Source: Auanema rhodensis
Lineage: Eukaryota; Nematoda; Chromadorea; Rhabditida; Rhabditidae
Reading direction: 5' to 3'
DNA length: 64,000 bases
Assembly: GCA_964057225.1 (NCBI GenBank)
Contig: OZ059898.1
Coordinates: 3,782,001-3,846,000, forward strand
Part shown: in pieces, positions 40,801 to 52,644 of the stretch
Position numbering within the stretch: position 1 is the first letter of the stretch
Layout of the letters: every line of letters begins with the position of its first letter
Made by a program: the position numbers and the translations under genes
The notes under the pieces: generated by a model
What the model saw: the letters and a program-made list of their open reading frames with translations, nothing else
Told to the model about the DNA's origin: nothing
Databases searched by the model: none

Positions 40801-43800
40801 ATGTAGTATAGTGCATTCGATGCGGATTTTTAAGCTGCGTCGATCTGTGTTATCAGATTTGCGCTAGCTTGAAAATGCACCGAGATATCAAATGATATAG
40901 GTTCACACTTATATCCTCGATTTTCACCCTGAAGAATTAATTTTTTCGTTGAATAACAATGTCCATCGTCTTTGTCTTGAAAAAAGGAATCTAAAAACAT
41001 CTACTTTTCATAAAATTATTTGGAAATTTTTCGGGAAAATTTTTGTCAAAATGTTTTTGGAAACAATTTTGAGTGTACATGGAAACTCAACATACAGTAA
41101 TGCATCATTTTTCAAACGATCATAACTAATTTTTGTATTGAGCTTTTCTCAATGTAGTATAGTGCATTCGATGCGGATTTTTAAGCTGCGTCGATCTGTG
41201 TTATCAGATTTGCGCTAGCTTGAAAATGCACCGAGATATCAAATGATATAGGTTCACACTTATATCCTCGATTTTCACCCTGAAGAATTAATTTTTTCGT
41301 TGAATAACAATGTCCATCGTCTTTGTCTTGAAAAAAGGAATCTAAAAACATCTACTTTTTGTGAAATTATTTGGAAATTTTTCGGGAAAATTTTTGTCAA
41401 AATGTTTTTGGAAGCAATTTTGAGTGTACATGGAAACTCAACATACAGTAATGCATCATTTTTCAAACGATCATAACTAATTTTTGTATTGAGCTTTTCT
41501 CAATGTAGTATAGTGCATTCGCTGCGGATTTTTAAGCTGCGTCGATCTGTGTTATCAGATTTGGGCTAGCTTGAAAATGCACCGAGATATCAACTGATAT
41601 AGGTTCACACTTATATCCTCGATTTTCACCCTGAAGAATTAATTTTTTCGTTGAATAACAATGTCCATCGTCTTTGTCTTGAAAAAAGGAATCTAAAAAC
41701 ATCTACTTTTTGTGAAATTATCTGGAAATTTTTCGGGAAAATTTTTGTCAAAATGTTTTTGGAAGCAATTTTGAGTGTACATGGAAATTCAACATACAGT
41801 AATGCATCATTTTTCAAACGATCATAACTAATTTTTGTATTGAGCTTTTCTCAATGTAGTATAGTGCATTCGATGCGGATTTTTAAGCTGCGTCGATCTG
41901 TGTTATCAGATTTGCGCTAGCTTGAAAATGCACCGAGATATCAAATGATATAGGTTCACACTTATATCCTCGATTTTCACCCTGAAGAATTAATTTTTTC
42001 GTTGAATAACAATGTCCATCGTCTTTGTCTTGAAAAAAGGAATCTAAAAACATCTACTTTTTGTGAAATTATTTGGAAATTTTTCGGGAAAATTTTTGTC
42101 AAAATGTTTTTGGAAGCAATTTTGAGTGTACATGGAAACTCAACATACAGTAATGCATCATTTTTCAAACGATCATAACTAATTTTTGTATTGAGCTTTT
42201 CTCAATGTAGTATAGTGCATTCGCTGCGGATTTTTAAGCTGCGTCGATCTGTGTTATCAGATTTGGGCTAGCTTGAAAATGCACCGAGATATCAACTGAT
42301 ATAGGTTCACACTTATATCCTCGATTTTCACCCTGAAGAATTAATTTTTTCGTTGAATAACAATGTCCATCGTCTTTGTCTTGAAAAAAGGAATCTAAAA
42401 ACATCTACTTTTTGTGAAATTATCTGGAAATTTTTCGGGAAAATTTTTGTCAAAATGTTTTTGGAAGCAATTTTGAGTGTACATGGAAATTCAACATACA
42501 GTAATGCATCATTTTTCAAACGATCATAACTAATTTTTGTATTGAGCTTTTCTCAATGTAGTATAGTGCATTCGATGCGGATTTTTAAGCTGCGTCGATC
42601 TGTGTTATCAGATTTGCGCTAGCTTGAAAATGCACCGAGATATCAACTGATATAGGTTCACACTTATATCCTCGATTTTCACCCTGAAGAATTAATTTTT
42701 TCGTTGAATAACAATGTCCATCGTCTTTGTCTTGAAAAAAGGAATCTAAAAACATCTACTTTTTGTGAAATTATCTGGAAATTTTTCGGGAAAATTTTTG
42801 TCAAAATGTTTTTGGAAGCAATTTTGAGTGTACATGGAAATTCAACATACAGTAATGCATCATTTTTCAAACGATCATAACTAATTTTTGTATTGAGCTT
42901 TTCTCAATGTAATATAGTGCATTCGATGCGGATTTTTAAGCTGCGTCGATCTGTGTTATCAGATTTGCGCTAGCTTGAAAATGCACCGAGATATCAAATG
43001 ATATAGGTTCACACTTATATCCTCGATTTTCACCCTGAAGAATTAATTTTTTCGTTGAATAACAATGTCCATCGTCTTTGTCTTGAAAAAAGGAATCTAA
43101 AAACATCTACTTTTTGTGAAATTATTTGGAAATTTTTCGGGAAAATTTTTGTCAAAATGTTTTTGGAAGCAATTTTGAGTGTACATGGAAACTCAACATA
43201 CAGTAATGCATCATTTTTCAAACGATCATAACTAATTTTTGTATTGAGCTTTTCTCAATGTAGTATAGTGCATTCGCTGCGGATTTTTAAGCTGCGTCGA
43301 TCTGTGTTATCAGATTTGGGCTAGCTTGAAAATGCACCGAGATATCAACTGATATAGGTTCACACTTATATCCTCGATTTTCACCCTGAAGAATTAATTT
43401 TTTCGTTGAATAACAATGTCCATCGTCTTTGTCTTGAAAAAAGGAATCTAAAAACATCTACTTTTTGTGAAATTATCTGGAAATTTTTCGGGAAAATTTT
43501 TGTCAAAATGTTTTTGGAAGCAATTTTGAGTGTACATGGAAATTCAACATACAGTAATGCATCATTTTTCAAACGATCATAACTAATTTTTGTATTGAGC
43601 TTTTCTCAATGTAGTATAGTGCATTCGATGCGGATTTTTAAGCTGCGTCGATCTGTGTTATCAGATTTGCGCTAGCTTGAAAATGCACCGAGATATCAAC
43701 TGATATAGGTTCACACTTATATCCTCGATTTTCACCCTGAAGAATTAATTTTTTCGTTGAATAACAATGTCCATCGTCTTTGTCTTGAAAAAAGGAATCT

Positions 43801-45862
43801 AAAAACATCTACTTTTTGTGAAATTATCTGGAAATTTTTCGGGAAAATTTTTGTCAAAATGTTTTTGGAAGCAATTTTGAGTGTACATGGAAATTCAACA
43901 TACACAAATGCATCATTTTTCAAACGATCATAACTAATTTTTGTATTAAGCGTTTCTCAATGTAGTATAGTGCATTCGATGCGGATTTTTAAGCTGCGTC
44001 GATCTGTGTTATCAGATTTGGGCTAGCTTGAAAATGCACCGAGATATCAACTGATATAGGTTCACACTTATATCCTCGATTTTCACCCTGAAGAATTAAT
44101 TTTTTCGTTGAATAACAATGTCCATCGTCTTTGTCTTGAAAAAAGGAATCTAAAAACATCTACTTTTTATAAAATTATTTGGAAATTTTTCGGGAAAATT
44201 TTTGTCAAAATGTTTTTGGAACCAATTTTGAGTGTACATGGAAATTCAACATACAGTAATGCATCATTTTTCAAACGATCATAACTAATTTTTGTATTGA
44301 GCTTTTCTCAATGTAGTATAGTGCATTCGATGCGGATTTTTAAGCTGCGTCGATCTGTGTTATCAGATTTGGGCTAGCTTGAAAATGCACCGAGATATCA
44401 ACTGATATAGGTTCACACTTATATCCTCGATTTTCACCCTGAAGAATTAATTTTTTCGTTGAATAACAATGTCCATCGTCTTTGTCTTGAAAAAAGGAAT
44501 CTAAAAACATCTACTTTTTATAAAATTATTTGGAAATTTTTCGGGAAAATTTTTGTCAAAATGTTTTTGGAAGCAATTTTGAGTGTACATGGAAATTCAA
44601 CATACAGTAATGCATCATTTGTCAAACGATCATAACTAATTTTTGTATTGAGCTTTTCTCAATGTAATATAGTGCATTCGATGCGGATTTTTAAGCTGCG
44701 TCGATCTGTGTTATCAGATTTGGGCTAGCTTGAAAATGCACCGAGATATCAACTGATATAGGTTCACACTTATATCCTCGATTTTCACCCTGAAGAATTA
44801 ATTTTTTCGTTGAATAACAATGTCCATCGTCTTTGTCTTGAAAAAAGGAATCTAAAAACATCTACTTTTTGTGAAATTATTTGGAAATTTTTCGGGAAAA
44901 TTTTTGTCAAAATGTTTTTGGAACCAATTTTGAGTGTACATGGAAATTCAACATACAGTAATGCATCATTTTTCAAACGATCATAACTAATTTTTGTATT
45001 GAGCTTTTCTCAATGTAGTATAGTGCATTCGATGCGGATTTTTAAGCTGCGTCGATCTGTGTTATCAGATTTGGGCTAGCTTGAAAATGCACCGAGATAT
45101 CAACTGATATAGGTTCACACTTATATCCTCGATTTTCACCCTGAAGAATTAATTTTTTCGTTGAATAACAATGTCCATCGTCTTTGTCTTGAAAAAAGGA
45201 ATCTAAAAACATCTACTTTTTGTGAAATTATTTGGAAATTTTTCGGGAAAATTTTTGTCAAAATGTTTTTGGAACCAATTTTGAGTGTACATGGAAATTC
45301 AACATACAGTAATGCATCATTTTTCAAACGATCATAACTAATTTTTGTATTGAGCTTTTCTCAATGTAGTATAGTGCATTCGATGCGGATTTTTAAGCTG
45401 CGTCGATCTGTGTTATCAGATTTGGGCTAGCTTGAAAATGCACCGAGATATCAACTGATATAGGTTCACACTTATATCCTCGATTTTCACCCTGAAGAAT
45501 TAATTTTTTCGTTGAATAACAATGTCCATCGTCTTTGTCTTGAAAAAAGGAATCTAAAAACATCTACTTTTTATAAAATTATTTGGAAATTTTTCGGGAA
45601 AATTTTTGTCAAAATGTTTTTGGAACCAATTTTGAGTGTACATGGAAATTCAACATACAGTAATGCATCATTTTTCAAACGATCATAACTAATTTTTGTA
45701 TTGAGCTTTTCTCAATGTAGTATAGTGCATTCGATGCGGATTTTTAAGCTGCGTCGATCTGTGTTATCAGATTTGGGCTAGCTTGAAAATGCACCGAGAT
45801 ATCAACTGATATAGGTTCACACTTATATCCTCGATTTTCACCCTGAAGAATTAATTTTTTCG
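31823..45862 (+). repeat. Run of forty monomers of exactly 351 bp with long block duplications
   Basis: The distance 31823 to 45863 is 14040 bp, exactly 40 x 351. No monomer here carries the 11-bp segment and no net indel is present. Marked blocks recur inside it. The cgaaaaaattttt/cagtgtag monomer followed by cattgtcc monomers appears from 32174 and again from 39194, 7020 bp apart (20 monomers), with a shorter version from 36737. Monomers with cattcgctgcgg (34851, 35202, 41521, 42232, 43275) and catttgtcaaac (36544, 38299, 44618) also sit in repeated contexts. This is the most homogenised part of the array. Confidence 0.8.
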
Positions 45863-48800
45863 TTGAATAACAATGTCCATCGTCTTTGTCTTGAAAAAAG
45901 GAATCTAAAAACATCTACTTTTTGTGAAATTATCTGGAAATTTTTCGGGAAAATTTTTGTCAAAATGTTTTTGGAAGCAATTTTGAGTGTACATGGAAAC
46001 TCTTTTTCAACTCAACATACAGTAATGCATCATTTTTCAAACGATCATAACTAATTTTTGTATTGAGCTTTTCTCAATGTAGTATAGTGCATTCGATGCG
46101 GATTTTTAAGCTGCGTCGATCTGTGTTATCAGATTTGCGCTAGCTTGAAAATGCACCGAGATATCAACTGATATAGGTTCACACTTATATCCTCGATTTT
46201 CACCCTGAAGAATTAATTTTTTCGTTGAATAACAATGTCCATCGTCTTTGTCTTGAAAAAAGGAATCTAAAAACATCTACTTTTTGTGAAATTATCTGGA
46301 AATTTTTCGGGAAAATTTTTGTCAAAATGTTTTTGGAAGCAATTTTGAGTGTACATGGAAACTCTTTTTCAACTCAACATACAGTAATGCATCATTTTTC
46401 AAACGATCATAACTAATTTTTGTATTGAGCTTTTCTCAATGTAGTATAGTGCATTCGATGCGGATTTTTAAGCTGCGTCGATCTGTGTTATCAGATTTGG
46501 GCTAGCTTGAAAATGCACCGAGATATCAACTGATATAGGTTCACACTTATATCCTCGATTTTCACCCTGAAGAATTAATTTTTTCGTTGAATAACAATGT
46601 CCATCGTCTTTGTCTTGAAAAAAGGAATCTAAAAACATCTACTTTTTGTGAAATTATTTTGAAATTTTTCGAAAAAATTTTTGTCAAAATGTTTTTGGAA
46701 GCAATGTTGAGTGTACATGGAAACTCAACATACACTAATGCATCATTTTTCAAACGATCATAACTAATTTTTGTATCAAGCGTTTCTCAATGTAGTATAG
46801 TGCATTCGATGCGGATTTTTAAGCTGCGTCGATCTGTGTTATCAGATTTGCGCTAGCTTGAAAATGCACCGAGATATCAACTGATATAGGTTCACACTTA
46901 TATCCTCGATTTTCACCCTGAAGAATTAATTTTTTCGTTGAATAACAATGTCCATCGTCTTTGTCTTGAAAAAAGGAATCTAAAAACATCTACTTTTTGT
47001 GAAATTATCTGGAAATTTTTCGGGAAAATTTTTGTCAAAATGTTTTTGGAAGCAATTTTGAGTGTACATGGAAACTCTTTTTCAACTCAACATACAGTAA
47101 TGCATCATTTTTCAAACGATCATAACTAATTTTTGTATTGAGCTTTTCTCAATGTAGTATAGTGCATTCGATGCGGATTTTTAAGCTGCGTCGATCTGTG
47201 TTATCAGATTTGGGCTAGCTTGAAAATGCACCGAGATATCAACTGATATAGGTTCACACTTATATCCTCGATTTTCACCCTGAAGAATTAATTTTTTCGT
47301 TGAATAACAATGTCCATCGTCTTTGTCTTGAAAAAAGGAATCTAAAAACATCTACTTTTTGTGAAATTATCTGGAAATTTTTCGGGAAAATTTTTGTCAA
47401 AATGTTTTTGGAAGCAATTTTGAGTGTACATGGAAACTCTTTTTCAACTCAACATACACAAATGCATCATTTTTCAAACGATCATAACTAATTTTTGTAT
47501 TGAGTTTTTCTCAATGTAGTATAGTGCATTCGATGCGGATTTTTAAGCTGCGTCGATCTGTGTTATCAGATTTGGGCTAGCTTGAAAATGCACCGAGATA
47601 TCAACTGATATAGGTTCACACTTATATCCTCGATTTTCACCCTGAAGAATTAATTTTTTCGTTGAATAACAATGTCCATCGTCTTTGTCTTGAAAAAAGG
47701 AATCTAAAAACATCTACTTTTTGTGAAATTATCTGGAAATTTTTCGGGAAAATTTTTGTCAAAATGTTTTTGGAAGCAATTTTGAGTGTACATGGAAACT
47801 CTTTTTCAACTCAACATACACAAATGCATCATTTTTCAAACGATCATAACTAATTTTTGTATTGAGCTTTTCTCAATGTAGTATAGTGCATTCGATGCGG
47901 ATTTTTAAGCTGCGTCGATCTGTGTTATCTGATTTGCGCTAGCTTGAAAATGCACCGAGATATCAACTGATATAGGTTCACACGTATATCCTCGATTTTC
48001 ACCCTGAAGAATTAATTTTTTCGTTGAATAACAATGTCCATCGTCTTTGTCTTGAAAAAAGGAATCTAAAAACATCTACTTTTCATAAAATTATTTGGAA
48101 ATTTTTCGGGAAAATTTTTGTCAAAATGTTTTTGGAACCAATTTTGAGTGTACATGGAAATTCAACATACACAAATGCATCATTTTTCAAACGATCATAA
48201 CTAATTTTTGTATTGAGCTATTCTCAATGTAGTATAGTGCATTCGATGCGGATTTTCAAGCTGCGTCGATCTGTGTTATCCGATTTGCGCTAGCTTGAAA
48301 ATGCACCGAGATATCAACTGATATAGGTTCACACGTATATCCTCGATTTTCACCCTGAAGAATTAATTTTTTCGTTGAATAACAATGTCCATCGTCTTTG
48401 TCTTGAAAAAAGGAATCTAAAAACATCTACTTTTCATAAAATTATTTGGAAATTTTTCGGGAAAATTTTTGTCAAAATGTTTTTGGAACCAATTTTGAGT
48501 GTACATGGAAACTCTTTTTCAACTCAACATACAGTAATGCATCATTTTTCAAACGATCATAACTAATTTTTGTATTGAGCTTTTCTCAATGTAGTATAGT
48601 GCATTCGATGCGGATTTTTAAGCTGCGTCGATCTGTGTTATCTGATTTGCGCTAGCTTGAAAATGCACCGAGATATCAAATGATATAGGTACACACTTAT
48701 ATCCTCGATTTTCACCCTGAAGAATTAATTTTTTCGTTGAATAACACTGTCCATCGTCTTTGTCTTGAAAAAAGGAATCTAAAAATATCTACTTTATGTG

Positions 48801-49349
48801 AAATTATTTGGAAATTTTTCGGGAAAATTTTTGTCAAAATGTTTTTGGAACCAATTTTGAGTGTACATGGAAATTCAACATACACAAATGCATCATTTTT
48901 CAAACGATCATAACTAATTTTTGTATTGAGTTTTTCTCAATGTAGTATAGTGCATTCGATGCGGATTTTTAAGCTGCGTCGATCTGTGTTATCAGATTTG
49001 CGCTAGCTTGAAAATGCACCGAGATATCAACTGATATAGGTTCAGACTTATATCCTCGATTTTCACCGTGAAGAATTAATTTTTTCGTTGAATAACAATG
49101 TCCATCGTCTTTGTCTTGAAAAAAGGAATCTAAAAACATCTACTTTTTGCTAAATTATCTGGAAATTTTTCGGGAAAATTTTCGTCAAAATGTTTTTGGA
49201 AGCAATTTTGAGTGTACATGGAAACTCTTTTTCAACTCAACATACAGTAATGCATCATTTTTCAAACGATCATAACTAATTTTTGTATTGAGCTTTTCTC
49301 AATGTAGTATAGTGCATTCGATGCGGATTTTTAAGCTGCGTCGATCTGT

Positions 49350-50505
49350 TCCAAAAAGACGATGGACATTGTTATTCAACGAAAAAATTAATTCTTCACG
49401 GTGAAAATCGAGGATATAAGTGTAAACCTATATCAGTTGATATCTCGGTGCATTTTCAAGCTAGCGCAAATCTGATAACACGGATCGACGCAGCTTAAAA
49501 ATCCGCATCGAATGCACTATACTACATTGAGAAAAGCTCAATACAAAAATTAGTTATGATCGTTTGAAAAATGATGCATTACTGTATGTTGAGTTGAAAA
49601 AGAGTTTCCATGTACACTCAAAATTGCTTCCAAAACCATTTTGACAAAAATTTTCCCGAAAAATTTCAAAATAATTTTATAAAAAGTAGATGTTTTTAGA
49701 TTTCTTTTTTCAAGACAAAGACGATGGACATTGTTATTCAACGAAAAAACTTATTCTTTGGAGTAAAAATCGAGGATATAAGTGTGAACCTATATCAGTT
49801 GATATCTCGGTGCATTTTCAAGCTAGCGCAAATCTGATAACACAGATCGACGCAGCTTAAAAATCCGCATCGATTGCCCTATACTACATTGAGAAAAGCT
49901 CAATACAAAAATTAGTTATGATCGTTTGAAAAATGATGCATTACTGTATGTTGAGTTTCCATGTACACTCAACATTGCTTCCAAAAACATTTTGACAAGA
50001 ATTTTTTCGAAAAATTTCCGAATAATTTCACAAAAAGTAGATGTTTTTAGATTTCTTTTTTCAAGACAAAGACGATGGACATTGTTATTCAACGAAAAAA
50101 TTAATTCTTCAGGGTGAAAATCGAGGATATAAGTGTGAACCTATATCATTTGATATCTCGGTGCATTTTCAAGCTAGCGCAAATCTGATAACACAGATCG
50201 ACGCAGCTTAAAAATCCGCATCGAATGCACTATACTACATTGAGAAACGCTTAATACAAAAATTAGTTATGATTGTTTGAAAAATGATGCATTAGTGTAT
50301 GTTGAGTTTCCATGTACACTCAAAATTGCTTCCAAAAACATTTTGACAAAAATTTTCCCGAAAAATTTCCAAATAATTTTATAAAAAGTAGATGTTTTTA
50401 GATTCCTTTTTTCAAGGCAAAGACGATGGACAATGTTATTCAACGAAAAAACTTATTCTTTGGAGTAAAAATCAGAGATTCAAGTGTAAACCGATATCAG
50501 CGATT
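49350..50505 (-). repeat. Inverted satellite monomers at the array edge
   Basis: After gcgtcgatctgt at 49349 the sequence switches to the reverse complement of the same monomer. Phase markers (cattgttattCAAcg) lie at 49377-49379, 49739-49741, 50090-50092 and 50441-50443. That gives one 362-bp and two 351-bp inverted monomers, then a decaying stub. Substitutions are denser here than in the main array, including tttattctttggagtaaaa in place of ttaattcttcagggtgaaaa. Recognisable similarity ends near 50505. Confidence 0.95.
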
Positions 50506-50625
50506 ATTTTTCCCTAGGGTTATATATAGATCTAGATTTCTAAAATTTGAATGTTTTTTCCAATTTGTATCTGGCACAGCGTTTCAAAACATATCTCCAA
50601 TTTTTATAATTTTAATATTATAAGA

Positions 50626-50750
50626 TTTTGTTCAGGCTGAGCCTATCATAATTTTTTTTTTAAAAAACTATATACGTCGAAATATGAACATCTGTATTTC
50701 TGAACGATTTTTGCGGCAACAATTTTATGATAGGCTTAGCCTGAACAAAA
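50626..50750. repeat. Foldback (MITE-like) inverted repeat
   Basis: The left arm (50626-50651) begins TTTTGTTCAGGCTGAGCC. The right arm (50725-50750) is its reverse complement over 26 positions with one mismatch (G in the left arm, A in the reversed right arm). Each arm also contains a small internal palindrome, AGGCTNAGCCT. The 73-nt loop is AT-rich and non-coding. No clear target-site duplication was found at the edges, so a degenerate miniature inverted-repeat element and a simple long hairpin are both possible. Confidence 0.75.
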
Positions 50751-50951
50751 ATTTAATAGAAAATTTAATGATAGAAATATATAACTAGTGGAAAATTGTT
50801 TTTTCTTATTAATTTTTATTGAAGTTCATAAATTGCCGGGCGACAAAGATTGCAGAGCATACTTGCCTTAATCGACAAGTAGATTATAGTCTTGTACTAT
50901 AAGCAGATAGGGCAAGGAAAATTAAATAATTATCATGTTAAAGCTGTCGCT

Positions 50952-50957
50952 TTTATT
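50952..50957 (-). promoter_or_regulatory. Poly(A) signal AATAAA of the 5-phosphatase gene
   Basis: On the minus strand AATAAA begins nine bases after the TAG stop of the 5-phosphatase gene. The proximity fits a very short 3' untranslated region, as expected in a compact genome. It is a motif match only. Confidence 0.5.
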
Positions 50958-50965
50958 TCATTTCA

Positions 50966-52644
50966 CTACTGTATGTGATCTATTATAGTAAATGACTTTG
51001 ATATTCCAACGATGCAATTTTTAGATGTTGAGAAATAACCAAGTCGATACGTACCCTTAGAAATGGACGTGAATTCACAAACATAGTATCTGCATAGTTA
51101 ACTTATAAAGCTACTTCGAATAGAAACTAACTTCATATTATCAATGCTTTGCTCAAAGCAAGTGGTTGCCCATACCCATTTCAAAGGAGATAAACAGTCT
51201 TCTATGTGAGCCTGTAAAAAGTTTATTTCTTGGTATTCAAACAGTTACTTACATCATACAGTCCTATCCAATCAGTGAAACTACCAGTACTTTCCCAAAA
51301 ATGTCCAATATATTTAAATCGAGATATAAAAGGAATACTGGAATATGAGATTCGTATGTGTTCGAAAATCACGTCAAATGTCAAATCTCTTGGATCCGGT
51401 AACTGTAAAATTCAAACTCTTCTGTTTCTCTCATAAAACGGAACTTGTAAACTGTATAAGCCATGTACTGGCTTATGATCGCTAACCCGAACAGAAGTCA
51501 AGGAGGAATATTCGATGGGAGAAATATTAATACCCTGCAATTTTCTCATTAGCATCATTTCGTAGTTTATGTTCACTTTGAAGAGTATTCTATCACACCA
51601 AGACGGAATCCTACGCCAATCCAGATTATTAGAATCGTGCTCGTATCTGGAACAATCTTTTTTTGTAATAAATTTTTCAGAACAAAATTTTTGACAGTAT
51701 AAACCTATATGTTGGGGGAAAAGAAATAGCAGCTTCGTTGAAGTCAAACATCAGTTCATGGTTTTTCATGCCTTTAATGAGTTGATCATGATTAACTAAA
51801 ACGAAAATAAAAAATATCAGAGCATTGATAATGAAAACCTAAAATTTCTTCAAATTGTAATAATTGTAAAAGCGATCTGCACTTTTCTGCATTTAAATCT
51901 ACACGAAAATTCAAATCACCAAACCAAAAGATATGGCTACTATAAAAAGAAAATGTAAATAATAAAGCGTTAATGTGTCCAAACTTGATAGAATCTATGT
52001 CCTCGAAACAGCAATATTTATTGGAGTAATATTGATTTATTCGTTTCGAATAATTTGCAGAATCATGAATAAAGTGACTGTTCACGAACACCAGACATAC
52101 ATTATGCTAAGTAGAAATTTTTTAAATAACTTTAACCCGTCCAACCTTAAGCAAGACTCGGATGCCTAAAGAACCTTTGTGACCTGTTAACCCACCCAAG
52201 GTATTCTTCATGTATCGATAAGAAATATTTTTTATCTGGAAGATAAGTTTATTATAATTATTTGCAAAAACAACCACATTAAGGATGAGCTTTCGCTTTA
52301 CGAAGATCAGTAACACATTAGTAGCTTGTGAAGATTTAGCTATCAATGCCATTTCCTCTCTGAACTATACACTGTACAGAAATTCCAAAAGCGCCTACTT
52401 TTCACCCATAACACTCATTATACTCTTTGTCCATGTATCACCGACTCCAAACAGAGCTTCCGAATGGGGAACTTCCTTGTATGTCATTTATAACAATATT
52501 CATTGAAGTGAAAAAAACCTGTAAACCAATAGCAACAACATATGGCTTCCTGGAGATTACAGTCGTAATCATTTGGGTAACAGCATCCAGAGACGCCTTT
52601 CTCATAGCAACATTAAAAGTAAGTATTCCGACACCCCAATCCAT
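50966..52644 (-). CDS. INPP5K: Inositol polyphosphate 5-phosphatase with SKICH domain (INPP5K-like)
   Basis: Removes the 5-phosphate from inositol phosphates and phosphoinositides such as PI(4,5)P2 and PI(3,4,5)P3 (family knowledge). Eleven exons (minus strand): 52644-52519, 52475-52399, 52359-52278, 52235-52146, 52106-51985, 51939-51839, 51795-51705, 51646-51445, 51402-51253, 51211-51132, 51089-50966. They total 1245 nt, giving 414 residues; all introns are GT-AG and 39-58 bp. The catalytic domain (about 1-297) has the family motifs in order: TFNV (9-12), IGLQE (39-43), VNSHF (133-137), WFGDLNFR (171-178), FPPTY (225-229), PSWCDRIL (244-251) and SDHKPV (285-290). The C-terminal part (298-414) carries SKICH signatures DWIGLY (341-346), VWATTC and GTYRLGYFS (386-394). 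SKICH after the phosphatase, with no proline-rich N-terminus, fits INPP5K better than INPP5J; in mammals SKICH targets the enzyme to membranes. One oddity is GHKGS at 113-117, where the family usually has GNKG. The start is the only ATG placing the first motif near the N-terminus. Confidence 0.92.

Larger units (their letters stand above)
1..49349 (+). repeat. Tandem satellite array, 351/362-bp monomer
   Basis: Continuous head-to-tail array, entered mid-monomer at base 1. Taking the TTG in cgTTGaataac as phase marker, monomers run from 305 to 49088: 48783 bp, which equals 138 x 351 plus 32 copies of an 11-bp segment minus 7 single-base losses. A last forward monomer is cut at 49349. Monomers are AT-rich and differ at a limited set of positions shared among copies, for example tttcataaa/tttgtgaaa/ttatgtgaa, ggaagca/ggaacca/ggaaaca, gcgctagc/gggctagc and aaatgat/aactgat/acatgat. 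That pattern is expected of concerted evolution by unequal exchange. No transposase, reverse transcriptase, rRNA or tRNA motif was seen. The 63-codon frames on both strands open at TTG and are judged non-coding. The location could be pericentromeric, subtelomeric or sex-chromosomal; the sequence does not say which. I do not recognise the family. Confidence 0.98.
50506..50965. other. Unique flank between satellite and first gene
   Basis: About 460 bp of AT-rich sequence without satellite similarity. It contains the foldback element at 50626-50750 and the presumptive 3' untranslated region of the minus-strand 5-phosphatase gene. No additional open reading frame with recognisable content was seen. 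Confidence 0.8.

Noticed and set aside
1-50505. CRISPR array
   Set aside because: The repeat unit is ~351 bp with no short-repeat/unique-spacer structure, and the context is a eukaryotic nuclear genome.
51166-51436. Short plus-strand open frames over the 5-phosphatase gene
   Set aside because: They are antisense shadows of exons whose minus-strand translation gives clear SKICH and phosphatase motifs.
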